DNA of 64,000 bases from CAIWHR01 sp963846855 (GTDB lineage: Bacteria; Pseudomonadota; Gammaproteobacteria; Burkholderiales; Casimicrobiaceae). The stretch is taken from positions 124,001-188,000 of the forward strand of contig CAWJXK010000008.1 of assembly GCA_963846855.1 (NCBI GenBank), read 5' to 3'. The notes beneath the pieces are model-generated. The model did no database searches, was not told where the DNA came from, and was given only the letters and a program-made list of their open reading frames with translations. Below are positions 42,397-54,528 of this stretch, one piece after another (the stretch's first letter is position 1; each line of letters starts with the position of its first letter). The position numbers and the translations under genes are program-made.

Positions 42397-43639
42397 ATGA
42401 GCACATCGTCGCCGCACCGCGGTTTCACGACCGCCATCCTCCATTCCGACCGCGAGGCCGCGATTGAGCACGGCGCGCTGCACAAGCCGTTGCACCTTTC
42501 GGTTGCCTACGGCTATCGGGACGCGCACGAGCTCGCCGCGGTGTTCCAGGGACGCGCGCCGGGCTACGTCTACGGCCGTCAGGGCAACCCGACCGGCGCC
42601 GCGCTGGAAGCGAAGGTGACCGGCATGGAGGACGGCATCGCGACCGTCTGCTTCGCCACGGGCATGGCGGCGATCGGCGCCGTGATGCTGTCGCTGCTGC
42701 GCGCGGGCGATCACGTCGTCGCGAGCCAGTTCCTGTTCGGCAACACGGTGAGCCAGCTCGGAACGCTGGTGCTGCACGGCATCGACGTGACGCTACGTCG
42801 ACGCGACGGACGCGAGCGCGGTGCGGGACGCGCTGCGCCCGGCAACGCGGATGGTGCTCGTCGAGACGATCGCGAATCCGCGCACTCAGATCGCCGACCT
42901 CGCGAACATCGGCGCGCTGTGCGCGGAACGCGGCATCGTCTACATCGTCGACAACACGATGACCTCGCCTGCGCTGTTTCGCCCGAAATCCGTCGGTGCG
43001 AGCCTCGTCGTCAATGCGCTCACCAAGTACATCGGCGGCCACGGCAACGCGCTCGCCGGCGCGGTCACCGACACCGGCCTCTACGACTGGACGCGCTTTG
43101 CCGGCATCGCCGACGCGTACAAGACGCAGCCGCCCGCGATGTGGGGCATCGCGCAGATCCGGAAGAAGGGCCTGCGCGACTGGGGCGGCACGCTCGCCGC
43201 CGAGCAGGCGCACCACATCGCCGTGGGCGCGGAGACGCTGGCGCTGCGCATCGAGCGGGTGTGCGCGAACGCGCAGGCGCTCGCGGAGCGCCTCGCCGCG
43301 CACCCGAAGGTGCGGGCCGTCTACTATCCGGGGCTTGCGAGCCATCCGCAGCACGCGCTGGCGAAGCGATTGTTCCGCGGCTTCGGCGGGCTGCTCGCGT
43401 TCGAGCTCGCGGAGGGCATCGACTGCTTCGATTTCCTGAACCGGCTCTCGCTCGTCATCGCGTCGTCGAATCTAGGCGACAACCGGACGCTCGCGATCCC
43501 GGTTGCGCACACGATCTTCTGGGAGGTCGGCGCCGAGCGGCGCGCGGCGATGGGCATCGCCGATTCGCTGATCCGGGTCTCGGTCGGCATCGAGGATGCC
43601 GACGACCTGATCGCGGATTTCGCGCAGGCGCTGGGCTAG
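42397..43639 (+). CDS. metZ: O-succinylhomoserine sulfhydrylase-like PLP enzyme, one-base frameshift
   Basis: A Cys/Met-metabolism PLP enzyme of about 413 residues after repair that probably joins sulfide to O-succinyl- or O-acetyl-homoserine, making homocysteine. YGRQGNPTGAALEAKV, CFATGMAAIGAV and the PLP lysine in NALTKYIGGHGNALAG are intact. The first 132 residues and the rest are in different frames. Deleting one base around 42793 (ACGCTACGTC) restores GIDVT-YVDATDASAVRDAL. The preceding SAM-II riboswitch fits. Exact acyl donor is undecided; cystathionine gamma-lyase-type activity is an alternative. Confidence 0.9.
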
Positions 43640-43715
43640 CCTGATTTCGTGCCTCGTAGTCCCGGTTTCCAAAAGTCATTCGCGCGGTTTGGGGCCCCAG
43701 CGACCGTCCGCGTTC

Positions 43716-43882
43716 GGCCTATTCTGTTGAAAAACTCGATTCGTGTTTTTCCGGGGACGATTTTGGGGGTCTCAAACCATCACCTGATCGATTTGCATGG
43801 CTCTGAGCGCGTTCTAGACGGTCGACTTCTTCGAGGACACTCAACTCCGGCACTGCAAATGAGTTTTTCAACAGAATAGGCC
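43716..43882. mobile_element. 167-bp MITE-like element with 22-bp perfect terminal inverted repeats
   Basis: The left end (43716-43737) begins GGCCTATTCTG and finishes GAAAAACTC. The right end (43861-43882) is its exact reverse complement, GAGTTTTTC ... CAGAATAGGCC. The interior has no gene. GAGTTTTTCAACAGAAT-type termini are known from IS1182/IS5-like transposons, so this is probably a non-autonomous derivative of such an element. GGCC at both outer ends may itself be a 4-bp palindromic target duplication. It lies between metZ and the giant unknown gene. Confidence 0.75.
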
Positions 43883-44053
43883 AAGAGCTGCCCTTCGGTG
43901 TCGCCGTGGAATTTTCCGGCAAGCGGCCATTGACGAGGCGACCAACACGGCTACCCCCTCCTGACATTTCTCCATAGGTGGTAGCCGTGCAATACAGACA
44001 GCCGGAATCGGTATCGATGCTACGATGCCCACCTACCCACCGGGAGAATCAAC

Positions 44054-47000
44054 GTGCCCACGTCGTTCGGAAAGATCAGCCAGGTCGCGGTTCTTCGCCA
44101 CAACTATTCCGACCTGAGAGCGTCGGAAAGCGAGCCGGCATTCGACTGGGGCTTCGATCTCGAACTCCCGTACGAGCACTTGAGTGTGTTCGCTCGGCAC
44201 CTAGATTCCGCGGCACCGATCACCGAGTTGCCGGTGTTTGCCATCGCCGCGTTCGCCCTTTCAGCGAAAAGCCGCGCCGCGCTCGGCAGGCCCGCGCTCG
44301 CGCTCGTCCCGACGTTTCCGAAAATTCCTCTCGGCGTGATCGGCACGGATCATGTCGGCTATGGCTCCTTCGATCTGTGGCCGCTCCGGCAAGTGCAGGT
44401 GCTTCGTGCCATCAGAGACGCGCTGACTGGCGCCGGGCTCATCGGACCGCCACGCCTGACGTTGCAGTTATCCGAACTCCGTGTGCTGCCCTTCAAAGAT
44501 CCGAAGATCTCTTTCGACGCGTTGACCGAAGGCGACCTCGCACCCGACTTCATCTGCCTTCGCATTGATCTGGATGTCGGAATGCTGGCCGGTCGGGCCG
44601 ACTGGCCGCCGATGCCTGCGATGCAGACGCCGGGCATCCTCGACTGGCGCCTCTCGCCCGGCTCGTTCTCGATGTCGGGCGCGCTGCTTATTGGCGCTGA
44701 CGGGTGCGAGACGCTTCTGCCCGCTAATCTGGCGACACGACTCGTCCGTTTCCGCCAGATCATTCGTACAGCCCAGCACGCGAAAGCCGACCTGCCTAGA
44801 CTTGAGGGAGCGCCCGGAGGAGGATTTCTGGGCCCGATCGGTGGCATCGCCAGCTTGTTGGGTCCCCAGTTCACAGGCGATCTCCTGCTGGGCTACTCGG
44901 TGCAATACAATAGCGAGTGGTTTCCGCTCGGCCATTCGTTGGGGCAAATCGCATACAGTTTGCCGCTCGCGCCAGGCGAGAAGATGCAGATCGCCGTCGT
45001 CGACTGGACGCGCCACGAGACGGCCAAGCGCACCGAACAGACGACGGAGACTGAAGACCTGCAGCACGCCGCACTTCGCGAACGCAGCCTGTCCGAGGCC
45101 GTCTCTATGGTGGTGCGTGAGAGCCAGTCGGGCCCGTCTTTCAGCGCCGGCGGCCCGCTGAGCGCAGCGGCGGGCATTCCGATCGGACCCGTGGTCTGGG
45201 GATCGGCGCCGCCCTCGGCATCGGCGGGGGCTCGGCCAATTCGCAAGGCATGCGGTCGGTCGTCGGCAATACGACGCAACAGATCAGCGACGCGTTTCAC
45301 CAAGCGACCAGCTCGCAGCGCGAGCTAAATTCGACGGTGGTCGTCCAGAGCTCGCAGAGCGAGTCCGCCCAGGCGCGCACCCGGGTCGTGGCGAATTACA
45401 ACCATAGTCACTCGCTGACAATCCTATACTACGAGGTTCTCCAGCATCAGCGGGTCCTGACGCGGCCAGCCGGGATCCGATCGGTGCTCTTTCTGAAGCA
45501 TTCCGTAACAGACTTCACGTTCTGGTCGATCGAACGGCACCGCGCGACCATCGCCACTGTGCTTCTCGACGAATCGACGCGTGGGTGCCTGGATGTCGTC
45601 GCCAAGCGAAACTGTCTCGAGCTCAATTTTCAACGTGCCAAGAAGCGCCTCCTGGCACTGGGCGATCCCCTGGACAACCTAATCGTCGATGAGCTCACCG
45701 TCGAATACGACACCGGCGCGCAGGTGCCACTCGAGGACGTCAGGTTCTCGCTCGTCCCGAAGCAGGGCGGCGCGCCGATTGCCTGCAATCTCATGGACGT
45801 GGCGCTCACGATCAATAATTTCGGCACCGGCAAGCCCGATCTACTCGCGACCACGCTCGTCTCTTTTCCGGCGCAGCCTCCGCGCTTCACGCCAAACAGC
45901 CAGTTCATCTACATCGTGAAGCCTTCGGCGCTCATCCACTGGAAGAATGTCGATGCCGTCGAAATCGCACAGACCTTGAATGCCAGCAGCCGATCCGGCC
46001 CATCACCAGACTGGACGGTCAAGCACGTCCGCGTGACGACGAAAGGCGCGACGACGACGTGGACGATGGTCGACGTGGCAAATCCTGGAAACATCCCGCT
46101 CGACAAGAGCATCCGCCTTTCGGTCAAGGGTTTCGTTCCGCCGGTCGACGACGTCGAGGATCTTCTCACCGACGACGAGCGCTGCTGTCTGCGACGTCTG
46201 CTCAATCATCTGAATTCCCACGCCGCTCACTACTGGCGCGCAATCTGGCTCGCCGAAACGCCATCCGATCGCGCTCGGCGCCTTGAAACCTGGAAGATCG
46301 GTTCAGAGCCGCTGCTCAACCTGGTAGAGAACACGCTGTTTGACTTCGCTGATGGCTACGCGGTGATGCCTGTCGTTCTGGGCGGCGACGCGGCCCTTGC
46401 GCGGCCCTTTGAAGACGACACGCTCGGCAAGGCCAAGCCACCTGTCTTCACCGAGTCCGTCGAACAACTCGTGACGGTGCCCGCGCGCGGCGTGTTCGCC
46501 GAAGCGAAGCTGGGACACTGCAATGCGTCCGAGCCCATCGATCCGACGCGTTCTGGGACTGGCAGACGTCGCCGATCCCCGACAACGCGCCGGCGATTGC
46601 GGCCACGAACACGGACTCGCGCGTCGCCGATGCGAGCAAGGTGCTCGCGGCACCGTTGCCGCAGGACCTCGGAACATTGCTCCAGTCGATTTCGGCCAAC
46701 GTGTCGCCCGTGCCGTCGCAGAACACGAAGAGCGCCCAGACCGCCGGGATGATCAACGTCATACGCAGCGCCAACGAGCTTCCTGACGAACAACGCGCCG
46801 ACCTGATCAGCGAGCTGGTGACCGGTCAGGTCAAGGCCGCTGTGGCGTTGCCACCGGGGCCCGGCGTCATCCCCGGGCCGGCCCAGGCGCTGACCGCAAC
46901 GCCTGGCCCGTCGCCGAAGCTTATCCCGCCGCCCGCGCTTCAGCGCCCATCGGCGCTGTCAGCTAAGTCGCGCCTTGTAGTGTTCGCCTTTGCATTCGAC

Positions 47001-47615
47001 ACGAATGATGTGATGTTCGGTCGCTGGACCATTGAGCTCATTTCTAATGGCGAAATTCGGCGCGAGAGCCGCGCGATCAACACCGTCCAACAGCTCTCAG
47101 GCGTCGATATCGGCAATCGCGTGGAGATGTACGTGGAAGAGTCCTTCGGCGCGACGGCGGATGTCACACTGCATATCAATGGCACCATTGTGGGACTGCC
47201 GTGGATGTTGAGCGCGGGCACGCGGACTTACGAGGGTCGCCCCTGGACCGAGGCGCGCGACCTCACACATGAGATGAAGCGCGCCGATTTTCTCAAGGCA
47301 CGCACTATCCGAATCGTGCAGGATACCGACGCGATCAAGTACACGGTAGCGCGGATCGTCGAAGATAAGGATGCCGAGATCAAGATCACCAACCAGAGCC
47401 CTGGCCTTGAGGTGGGCATCGAGAACCCGGTCGAAGTCGGCGCAAACCTTGCGATTGCCGAGGGCAAGGGCACGATCAAGGTCAGCGCGACGGGCAGCTT
47501 GGGAACCCATGTAGACAGCCAGTCCCTGAACCAGACGGCGACCGGATTCACCGAGGAAGTCACGTTCGCGGGCTTTAGGATTAAGGCGTCCGCACCAAAC
47601 GTCAGCGTCGTCTAG
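44054..47615 (+). CDS. very large protein of unknown function (about 1187 residues), two one-base frameshifts
   Basis: Three adjacent open frames form one gene when a missing base is restored at the G run 45198-45201 and near 46551-46553. The joins give GPVVWGIGAALGIGGG and EPIDPTRFWDWQTSPIPDN. The GTG at 44054 has GGGAG upstream. No signal peptide and no domain I can name. Visible features are a Gly/Ala-rich hydrophobic stretch (about residues 380-397), a Ser/Gln-rich region QELNSTVVVQSSQ-like, NYNHSHSLTILYYEVLQHQRVL, a short ARGVFAEAKLGHCNASE motif, a Pro-rich linker (about 930-970) and a beta-rich C-terminus. Composition is less GC-biased than the flanks, suggesting acquisition. Function not assigned. 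Confidence 0.7.
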
Positions 47616-48072
47616 ACAGGACGCGGGTTCTACTTGCCTTGATACCTGGGAGGTCGGCCTTCGGCTTCCGCTCGCCGCGATCTTGGGAGCCAAGGCGGTG
47701 CCGTCCTCGAGTGCGGCCTCGGCGTCGCCGCGATCTCGCCCATCCGGTACGACTCCTCCGCATTGCAGTGGTCGCAGCACAGCATGTGCGCATCGCATTG
47801 CCCCAGCCCGTGTCGCGGCAAACGGCGTTTGCGCCGCCGCGGAACCGCACTTTTGCCCACGGTTCAAATGGCTGCTTCCATCATTGTCAACAGCCGCAGT
47901 GGAGCACTCTGACCGTCGCGTCAGGGTCGGAAGCGGACATCAGCGGCGATCCGGATTTGCCGTGACGTGACTGTGACTCGGCGAGCCTGATTCTGACGAT
48001 GGCAAGCGCTTCAAGCCATTGAATTTCACACCGTAGATCTGCGACAAGAGTGCCTCGGGCTGTGGATGTCCG
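47616..48072. other. 457-bp region without a supported gene
   Basis: Several short frames exist on both strands but none has a good start, ribosome-binding site and family match. The best is a 76-codon minus-strand frame (47630-47860) with a CCDHC cysteine cluster, left unannotated. No terminator with a T-run was found after the giant gene. Confidence 0.5.
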
Positions 48073-48804
48073 CTACGCGGCGGGCACGTCGCGCGTGTGC
48101 TCGCCCGTCGCGTCGAATTCGAGATAGCTGCCTCGGTCGTACCAGTCGGCGAGCACGAAGCGCTCGCATTCGCGGCCGTCGACGACGCTGTGATGCCGCG
48201 CCGGCCGGTGCGTGTGGCCGTGGACGATCCGGCTCACGTTGGCGGCGCGAAACGCGGCTTCGACGGCGCTCGGCTCGACATCCATGATCGCCTCGGACTT
48301 CGTCGCGATGGTCCTCCTGCTTTTCCCGCGCAGCCATTTCGCGAAGGCGCGTCGAAACGCCCAGGGCAGCGCGAGAAATCCGTTCTGCCAGCGCCTGTCA
48401 TGCGAGATCCTGCGCCAGCGCTGGTAGCCGAGGTCCGACGTGCAGAGCTCGTCGCCGTGCATGATCAGCGTCGGAATGCCGCCGACGTCGACGATCAGCT
48501 GCTCCGGCAGGAGTTTCGCGCCGGCCGCCGCGGCGAAGCGCTCGCGGACGAGAAAGTCGCGGTTGCCGGTGAGGATGCCGATGGCCACACCGGATGCGGC
48601 GACCGACGCGAGCGCCGCGGCGACCTCGGCGACCATCGGCTCCTCGAGCTGGTCGTCCCCGATCCAGCTGTCGAAGAGGTCGCCCAGGATGTAGAGTTCG
48701 CCGGCATTCCGGGCGGGTCCGGCGCAAAAGCGATGGAACCCCGCAAGCTGCTCGGGGCGCGTCGTCGAGAGATGAAGGTCCGATACGAAGAGCGTCGGCT
48801 TCAT
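48073..48804 (-). CDS. lpxH: UDP-2,3-diacylglucosamine diphosphatase
   Basis: A 243-residue Mn-dependent hydrolase of lipid A synthesis that forms lipid X at the inner membrane. The motifs are FVSDLHLS, LGDLFDSWIGDD, LTGNRDF, IMHGDELCTSDLGYQ and HGHTHRP. The ATG at 48804 matches the family start MKPTLFVSDLHL; a longer frame upstream is not conserved. It follows two cyclophilin genes on the same strand, a usual betaproteobacterial order. Confidence 0.96.
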   Translation of the reverse strand: MKPTLFVSDLHLSTTRPEQLAGFHRFCAGPARNAGELYILGDLFDSWIGDDQLEEPMVAEVAAALASVAASGVAIGILTGNRDFLVRERFAAAAGAKLLPEQLIVDVGGIPTLIMHGDELCTSDLGYQRWRRISHDRRWQNGFLALPWAFRRAFAKWLRGKSRRTIATKSEAIMDVEPSAVEAAFRAANVSRIVHGHTHRPARHHSVVDGRECERFVLADWYDRGSYLEFDATGEHTRDVPAA

Positions 48805-48898
48805 CGCAGACGCGCGAGCGGGCGCGAACGTGCGCGCGGGGGCGCCGGCGCCGCGCCGGTCAGCGGCGGACACGCACGCCATCGCACGGTGGCCTGCA

Positions 48899-49402
48899 TC
48901 ACGGCGCCGGGCCGGTTTCCTCGGCGCGCGTGAGCACGACGTCGTCGCGCGGGACGTTCTGGTGCATGCCGGTGTTGCCGGTCGGCACCGCCTTGATCCG
49001 GTCGACGACGTCCTGACCGGCGACGACCTTTCCGAAGACGCAGTAGCCCCAGCCCTGCGGGCTCGGTCCCTTGTAGTCGAGGAAGTCGTTGTCGGCGACG
49101 TTGATGAAGAATTGCGAAGACGCCGAATGCGGCTCGGACGTGCGCGCCATCGCCACGGTGTACTTCTTGTTCTTCAGGCCGTTGCCCGCTTCGTTGGCGA
49201 TCGTCGCGCGCGTGGGCTTCTGCTTCATTCCGGGCTCCATGCCGCCGCCCTGGACCATGAAGCCGTCGATCACGCGATGGAAGATCGTGTTGTTGTAGTG
49301 TCCGTCGCGAACGTACTGCAGGAAATTGGCGACCGTCGCCGGCGCGTTCTCGGCGTCGAGCTCCAGTGTGATATCACCGTGATTCGTGTGCAGGATGACC
49401 AT
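48899..49402 (-). CDS. ppiB: cytoplasmic cyclophilin-type peptidyl-prolyl isomerase
   Basis: A 167-residue cyclophilin with no signal peptide, hence cytosolic. Active-site motifs NNTIFHRVIDGFMVQGGG and HSASSQFFINVADNDFLDY are present. It lies 9 bp after the exported paralogue and 94 bp before lpxH. Confidence 0.95.
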   Translation of the reverse strand: MVILHTNHGDITLELDAENAPATVANFLQYVRDGHYNNTIFHRVIDGFMVQGGGMEPGMKQKPTRATIANEAGNGLKNKKYTVAMARTSEPHSASSQFFINVADNDFLDYKGPSPQGWGYCVFGKVVAGQDVVDRIKAVPTGNTGMHQNVPRDDVVLTRAEETGPAP

Positions 49403-49411
49403 GTCAGCGCC

Positions 49412-50005
49412 TCACTTGGTATCGACGACGAAGGCCTTGGTGATGATGACCTTCTCCGCCGGAACGTCCTTGGGAAACGGCCCGCCCGCGCCGGTGGGCG
49501 CCTTGGCGATCTTGTCGACGACGTCCATCCCGCTCACGACCTTGCCGAACACCGTGTAGCCGATGCCGGCGGGATCCGGCGAGCGGAAGTTCAGGAATTT
49601 GTTGTCGGCGACGTTGATGAAGAATTGCGCGGTCGCGGAGTTGGGATCGCTGGTGCGCGCCATCGCGAGCGTGCCTTGCACGTTGAGAAGGCCGGCCTTG
49701 CTTGATTGCTCGGCTTCGTTGACGACGGGCGGCTTCGTCGGCTTCTGCTTGAAATCGGCAGTGAAGCCGCCGCCCTGGATCATGAATCCGGGAATCACGC
49801 GATGGAATTGCGTGCCGTCGTAGTGCTTCGCCTTCACGTAGTCGAGGAAATTGGCGACCGACTTGGGCGCGGCGTCGGGATAGAGCTCGACCTTGAAGCT
49901 TCCCGCGGTCGTGTCGAACTGGACCTGAGGATTGGCGGCGAGGGCGGGAACCGCCAGTGTCGCGGCCAGTGCGACGGCGGCGGCGGCGAAGAGTCGTTGC
50001 AGCAT
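49412..50005 (-). CDS. ppiA: periplasmic cyclophilin-type peptidyl-prolyl isomerase
   Basis: A 197-residue cyclophilin with a clear Sec signal (MLQRLFAAAAVALAATLAVPALA) and FHRVIPGFMIQGGGFTADF, NSATAQFFINVADNKFLNF. It assists folding in the periplasm. AAGGAG-type site (GAAGGAGTTCC) upstream of the ATG. Tandem to ppiB. Confidence 0.95.
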   Translation of the reverse strand: MLQRLFAAAAVALAATLAVPALAANPQVQFDTTAGSFKVELYPDAAPKSVANFLDYVKAKHYDGTQFHRVIPGFMIQGGGFTADFKQKPTKPPVVNEAEQSSKAGLLNVQGTLAMARTSDPNSATAQFFINVADNKFLNFRSPDPAGIGYTVFGKVVSGMDVVDKIAKAPTGAGGPFPKDVPAEKVIITKAFVVDTK

Positions 50006-50116
50006 CGTGGAACTCCTTCGGTTGACGTAAGTGATGTTGGTCGTGAGTGGGTTGGTCGGAGAGAGCGGAAATTCTCGAGTTTGTGACAGCGAGGCGCGCC
50101 GGGAGCGCGAGGACGT

Positions 50117-50862
<746 letters not shown>

Positions 50863-50919
50863 CGGCGGGTTGCGGTCATTCGCTGCGAAAGCGCGCATCG
50901 CGAACGGGGCGCCATTCTA

Positions 50920-51774
50920 TCAGGGCCGAGCCGGCATCCGGGCGAGCCGCGCGACGGTCGCGTCGATCAGCCGGCGCGCGATGGACACGCTCGGCGGCAG
51001 CTTCGGCACGGCCTCGGGCGCGAACCATTGCGCGTCGGCGATCTCGGTCCCGTCCGGGGTGAGTTCCCCGCCGGCGTATTCGGCCGTGAACGCGATCATC
51101 AGCGAATGCGGGAACGACCACGACTGGCTGCCGAAATACTCGAGGTGGTCGACCTCGACGCCGACCTCCTCGCGCACCTCGCGGTGAATGCAGTCCTCGA
51201 TAGTCTCGCCCGGCTCGACGAACCCGGCGAGCGCGCTGTACATCGCGACGGGAAAGCGGTTCGCCCGAGCGAGCAGCACATCGCGGCCGCGCGTCACCAG
51301 CACCATCATCGCGGGCGACACCCGCGGAAACGCGACATGGCCGCACGCCGGACATTCCTTGGCGCGGTCTCCGGGCTTGTCGTGCGTGCGCGTTCCGCAT
51401 ACGCCGCAGAATCGGTGCGTGCGGTCCCATTCGACGATCTGCGACGCGCGCGCTGCGGTCGCGAGGACGGCTTCCGGCACGGCGAAGAAAAGCGAGCGCA
51501 ATCCGGCGAAACGCCACCCGGCCGGCAGCGGCGGCAGGGCGGCGAGTCCCACCGCGATGCACGCGCGCCCGTCGAGCGTGCCGAGAAAGTGCGGCGTGCC
51601 ACCGATGCCGAGCGTCGCCAGGTCGCGCCACGTCGGCACGGCGGGCGGTGGCGAATCCGGATCGGCCGTGCCGGCGACCAGCAGACGACCGTCGTGAAAC
51701 GCGAATGCGAGCGCGTCCGGCGAAAGCGGATCGGGCAACGCGTGCCCGGGAAGGAATCCTTGCGGCGTGTGCAC
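50920..51774 (-). CDS. nudC: NAD(H) pyrophosphatase / RNA decapping Nudix hydrolase NudC
   Basis: A 284-residue Nudix enzyme cleaving NADH and NAD-capped RNA. The zinc site is CGVCG ... CPACG, the Nudix box is GFVEPGETIEDCIHREVREEVGV, and the NudC element SQPWPFPxS appears as SQSWSFPHS, with two substitutions worth noting. Divergent from prfB. Confidence 0.93.
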   Translation of the reverse strand: MHTPQGFLPGHALPDPLSPDALAFAFHDGRLLVAGTADPDSPPPAVPTWRDLATLGIGGTPHFLGTLDGRACIAVGLAALPPLPAGWRFAGLRSLFFAVPEAVLATAARASQIVEWDRTHRFCGVCGTRTHDKPGDRAKECPACGHVAFPRVSPAMMVLVTRGRDVLLARANRFPVAMYSALAGFVEPGETIEDCIHREVREEVGVEVDHLEYFGSQSWSFPHSLMIAFTAEYAGGELTPDGTEIADAQWFAPEAVPKLPPSVSIARRLIDATVARLARMPARP

Positions 51775-51859
51775 GACCCAATGATAGGCGAAAGCATTGC
51801 ACGGCCCAAGGCGGCGTGGAACGAAGAACGGAAAACCGGGATGCGGCGTGTCCTTCGGC

Positions 51860-51865
51860 TATAAT
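51860..51865 (+). promoter_or_regulatory. TATAAT -10 box upstream of prfB
   Basis: A perfect TATAAT stands 26 bp before the prfB ATG; no recognisable -35 box lies 16-18 bp upstream. The predicted leader is about 20 nt. Confidence 0.5.
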
Positions 51866-51891
51866 TCACAATTGCCACGAAAGCCGACGCC

Positions 51892-52996
51892 ATGGACGCA
51901 GAACGCCTGAACCAGCTCGCCGCGACGCTCGACGGACTTTCGAAGCGCACCCTCGATCTCCGGAGGTATCTTTGACTTCGATGTGAAGGCGATGCGCCTC
52001 ACGGAAGTCGCGCGCGAGCTCGAGAACCCGAAGATCTGGGACGACCCGAAGCGCGCGCAGGAGCTTGGCAAGGAAAAGAAGATGCTCGACGGCGTCGTCG
52101 GCGCGCTGACCGAGCTGGACCGGGGGATCCGCGACAGCGCCGAGCTCTTTGCGCTGGCGCGCTCCGACGCGGACGACGCGACGCTCGAGGCGGTCGGCGC
52201 GGACGTTCGCGCGCTCGAGGCCCGCGTCGACGACCTCGAATTTCGCCGGATGTTCAGCAATGCGCTCGACCCCGCCAACTGCTTCGTCGACATCCAGGCG
52301 GGCTCGGGCGGCACCGAGGCGCAGGACTGGGCAGCGATGCTGGAGCGCATGTACATCCGGTATGGCGAGCGCAAGGGATTCAAGACCGAGCTCCTCGAGG
52401 AAACGCCCGGCGAAGTCGCGGGCCTGAAGAGCGCGTCGCTCAAGATCAGCGGCGACTACGCCTACGGGCACCTGCGCACGGAGATCGGCGTGCATCGGCT
52501 GGTGCGCAAGAGTCCTTTCGATTCGAACGCGCGGCGGCACACGTCGTTCGCCAGCGTGTTCGTCTATCCAGAGGTGGACGACTCGATCGAGGTCGAGATC
52601 AATCCGGCGGACCTGCGCATCGACACGTTCCGCGCGTCGGGTGCCGGCGGGCAGCACATCAACAAGACCGATTCGGCGGTGCGCATCACGCACCTGCCCA
52701 CCAACACCGTCGTCCAGTGCCAGACCGACCGCTCGCAGCATCGCAACCGCGCGGAGGCGATGGCGATGCTGAAGTCGAAGCTCTATGAGCTCGAGCTTCG
52801 CAAGCGCCAGGTCGAGCAGCAGAAGCTCGAGGACGCCAAGACCGACATCGGCTGGGGTCACCAGATCAGGAGCTACGTGCTCGACCAGTCGCGGATCAAG
52901 GACCTGCGCACCAACCACGAAGTCGGCGACACGCAGCGGGTCCTCGATGGCGACCTCGACGATTTCATCGCCGCAAGCCTGAAGCAGGGAGTCTGA
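51892..52996 (+). CDS. prfB: peptide chain release factor 2 with programmed +1 frameshift
   Basis: RF2 of 367 residues made from 51892-51972 and 51974-52996. It releases chains at UGA and UAA. The first 27 codons end CGG AGG TAT CTT TGA C; ribosomes slip +1 at CTT-TGA when RF2 is scarce, a conserved autoregulation. The anticodon-like SPF motif is in VRKSPFDSNARRH and the catalytic GGQ in GAGGQHINKTDSAV. lysS starts 3 bp after the stop. Confidence 0.97.
51961..51976 (+). promoter_or_regulatory. RF2 recoding site
   Basis: CGGAGGTATCTTTGAC: a Shine-Dalgarno-like GGAGG three bases before the slippery CTT, the UGA stop at 51973-51975 and the following C, as in E. coli and most bacteria. Confidence 0.95.
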
Positions 52997-52999
52997 AGC

Positions 53000-54515
<1,516 letters not shown>

Positions 54516-54528
54516 CCCGAGGCGCGCG

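Noticed and set aside
47630..47860. A 76-codon minus-strand frame with a cysteine cluster (CCDHC)
   Set aside because: No ribosome-binding site, no family match, and competing frames of the same length; too weak to call.
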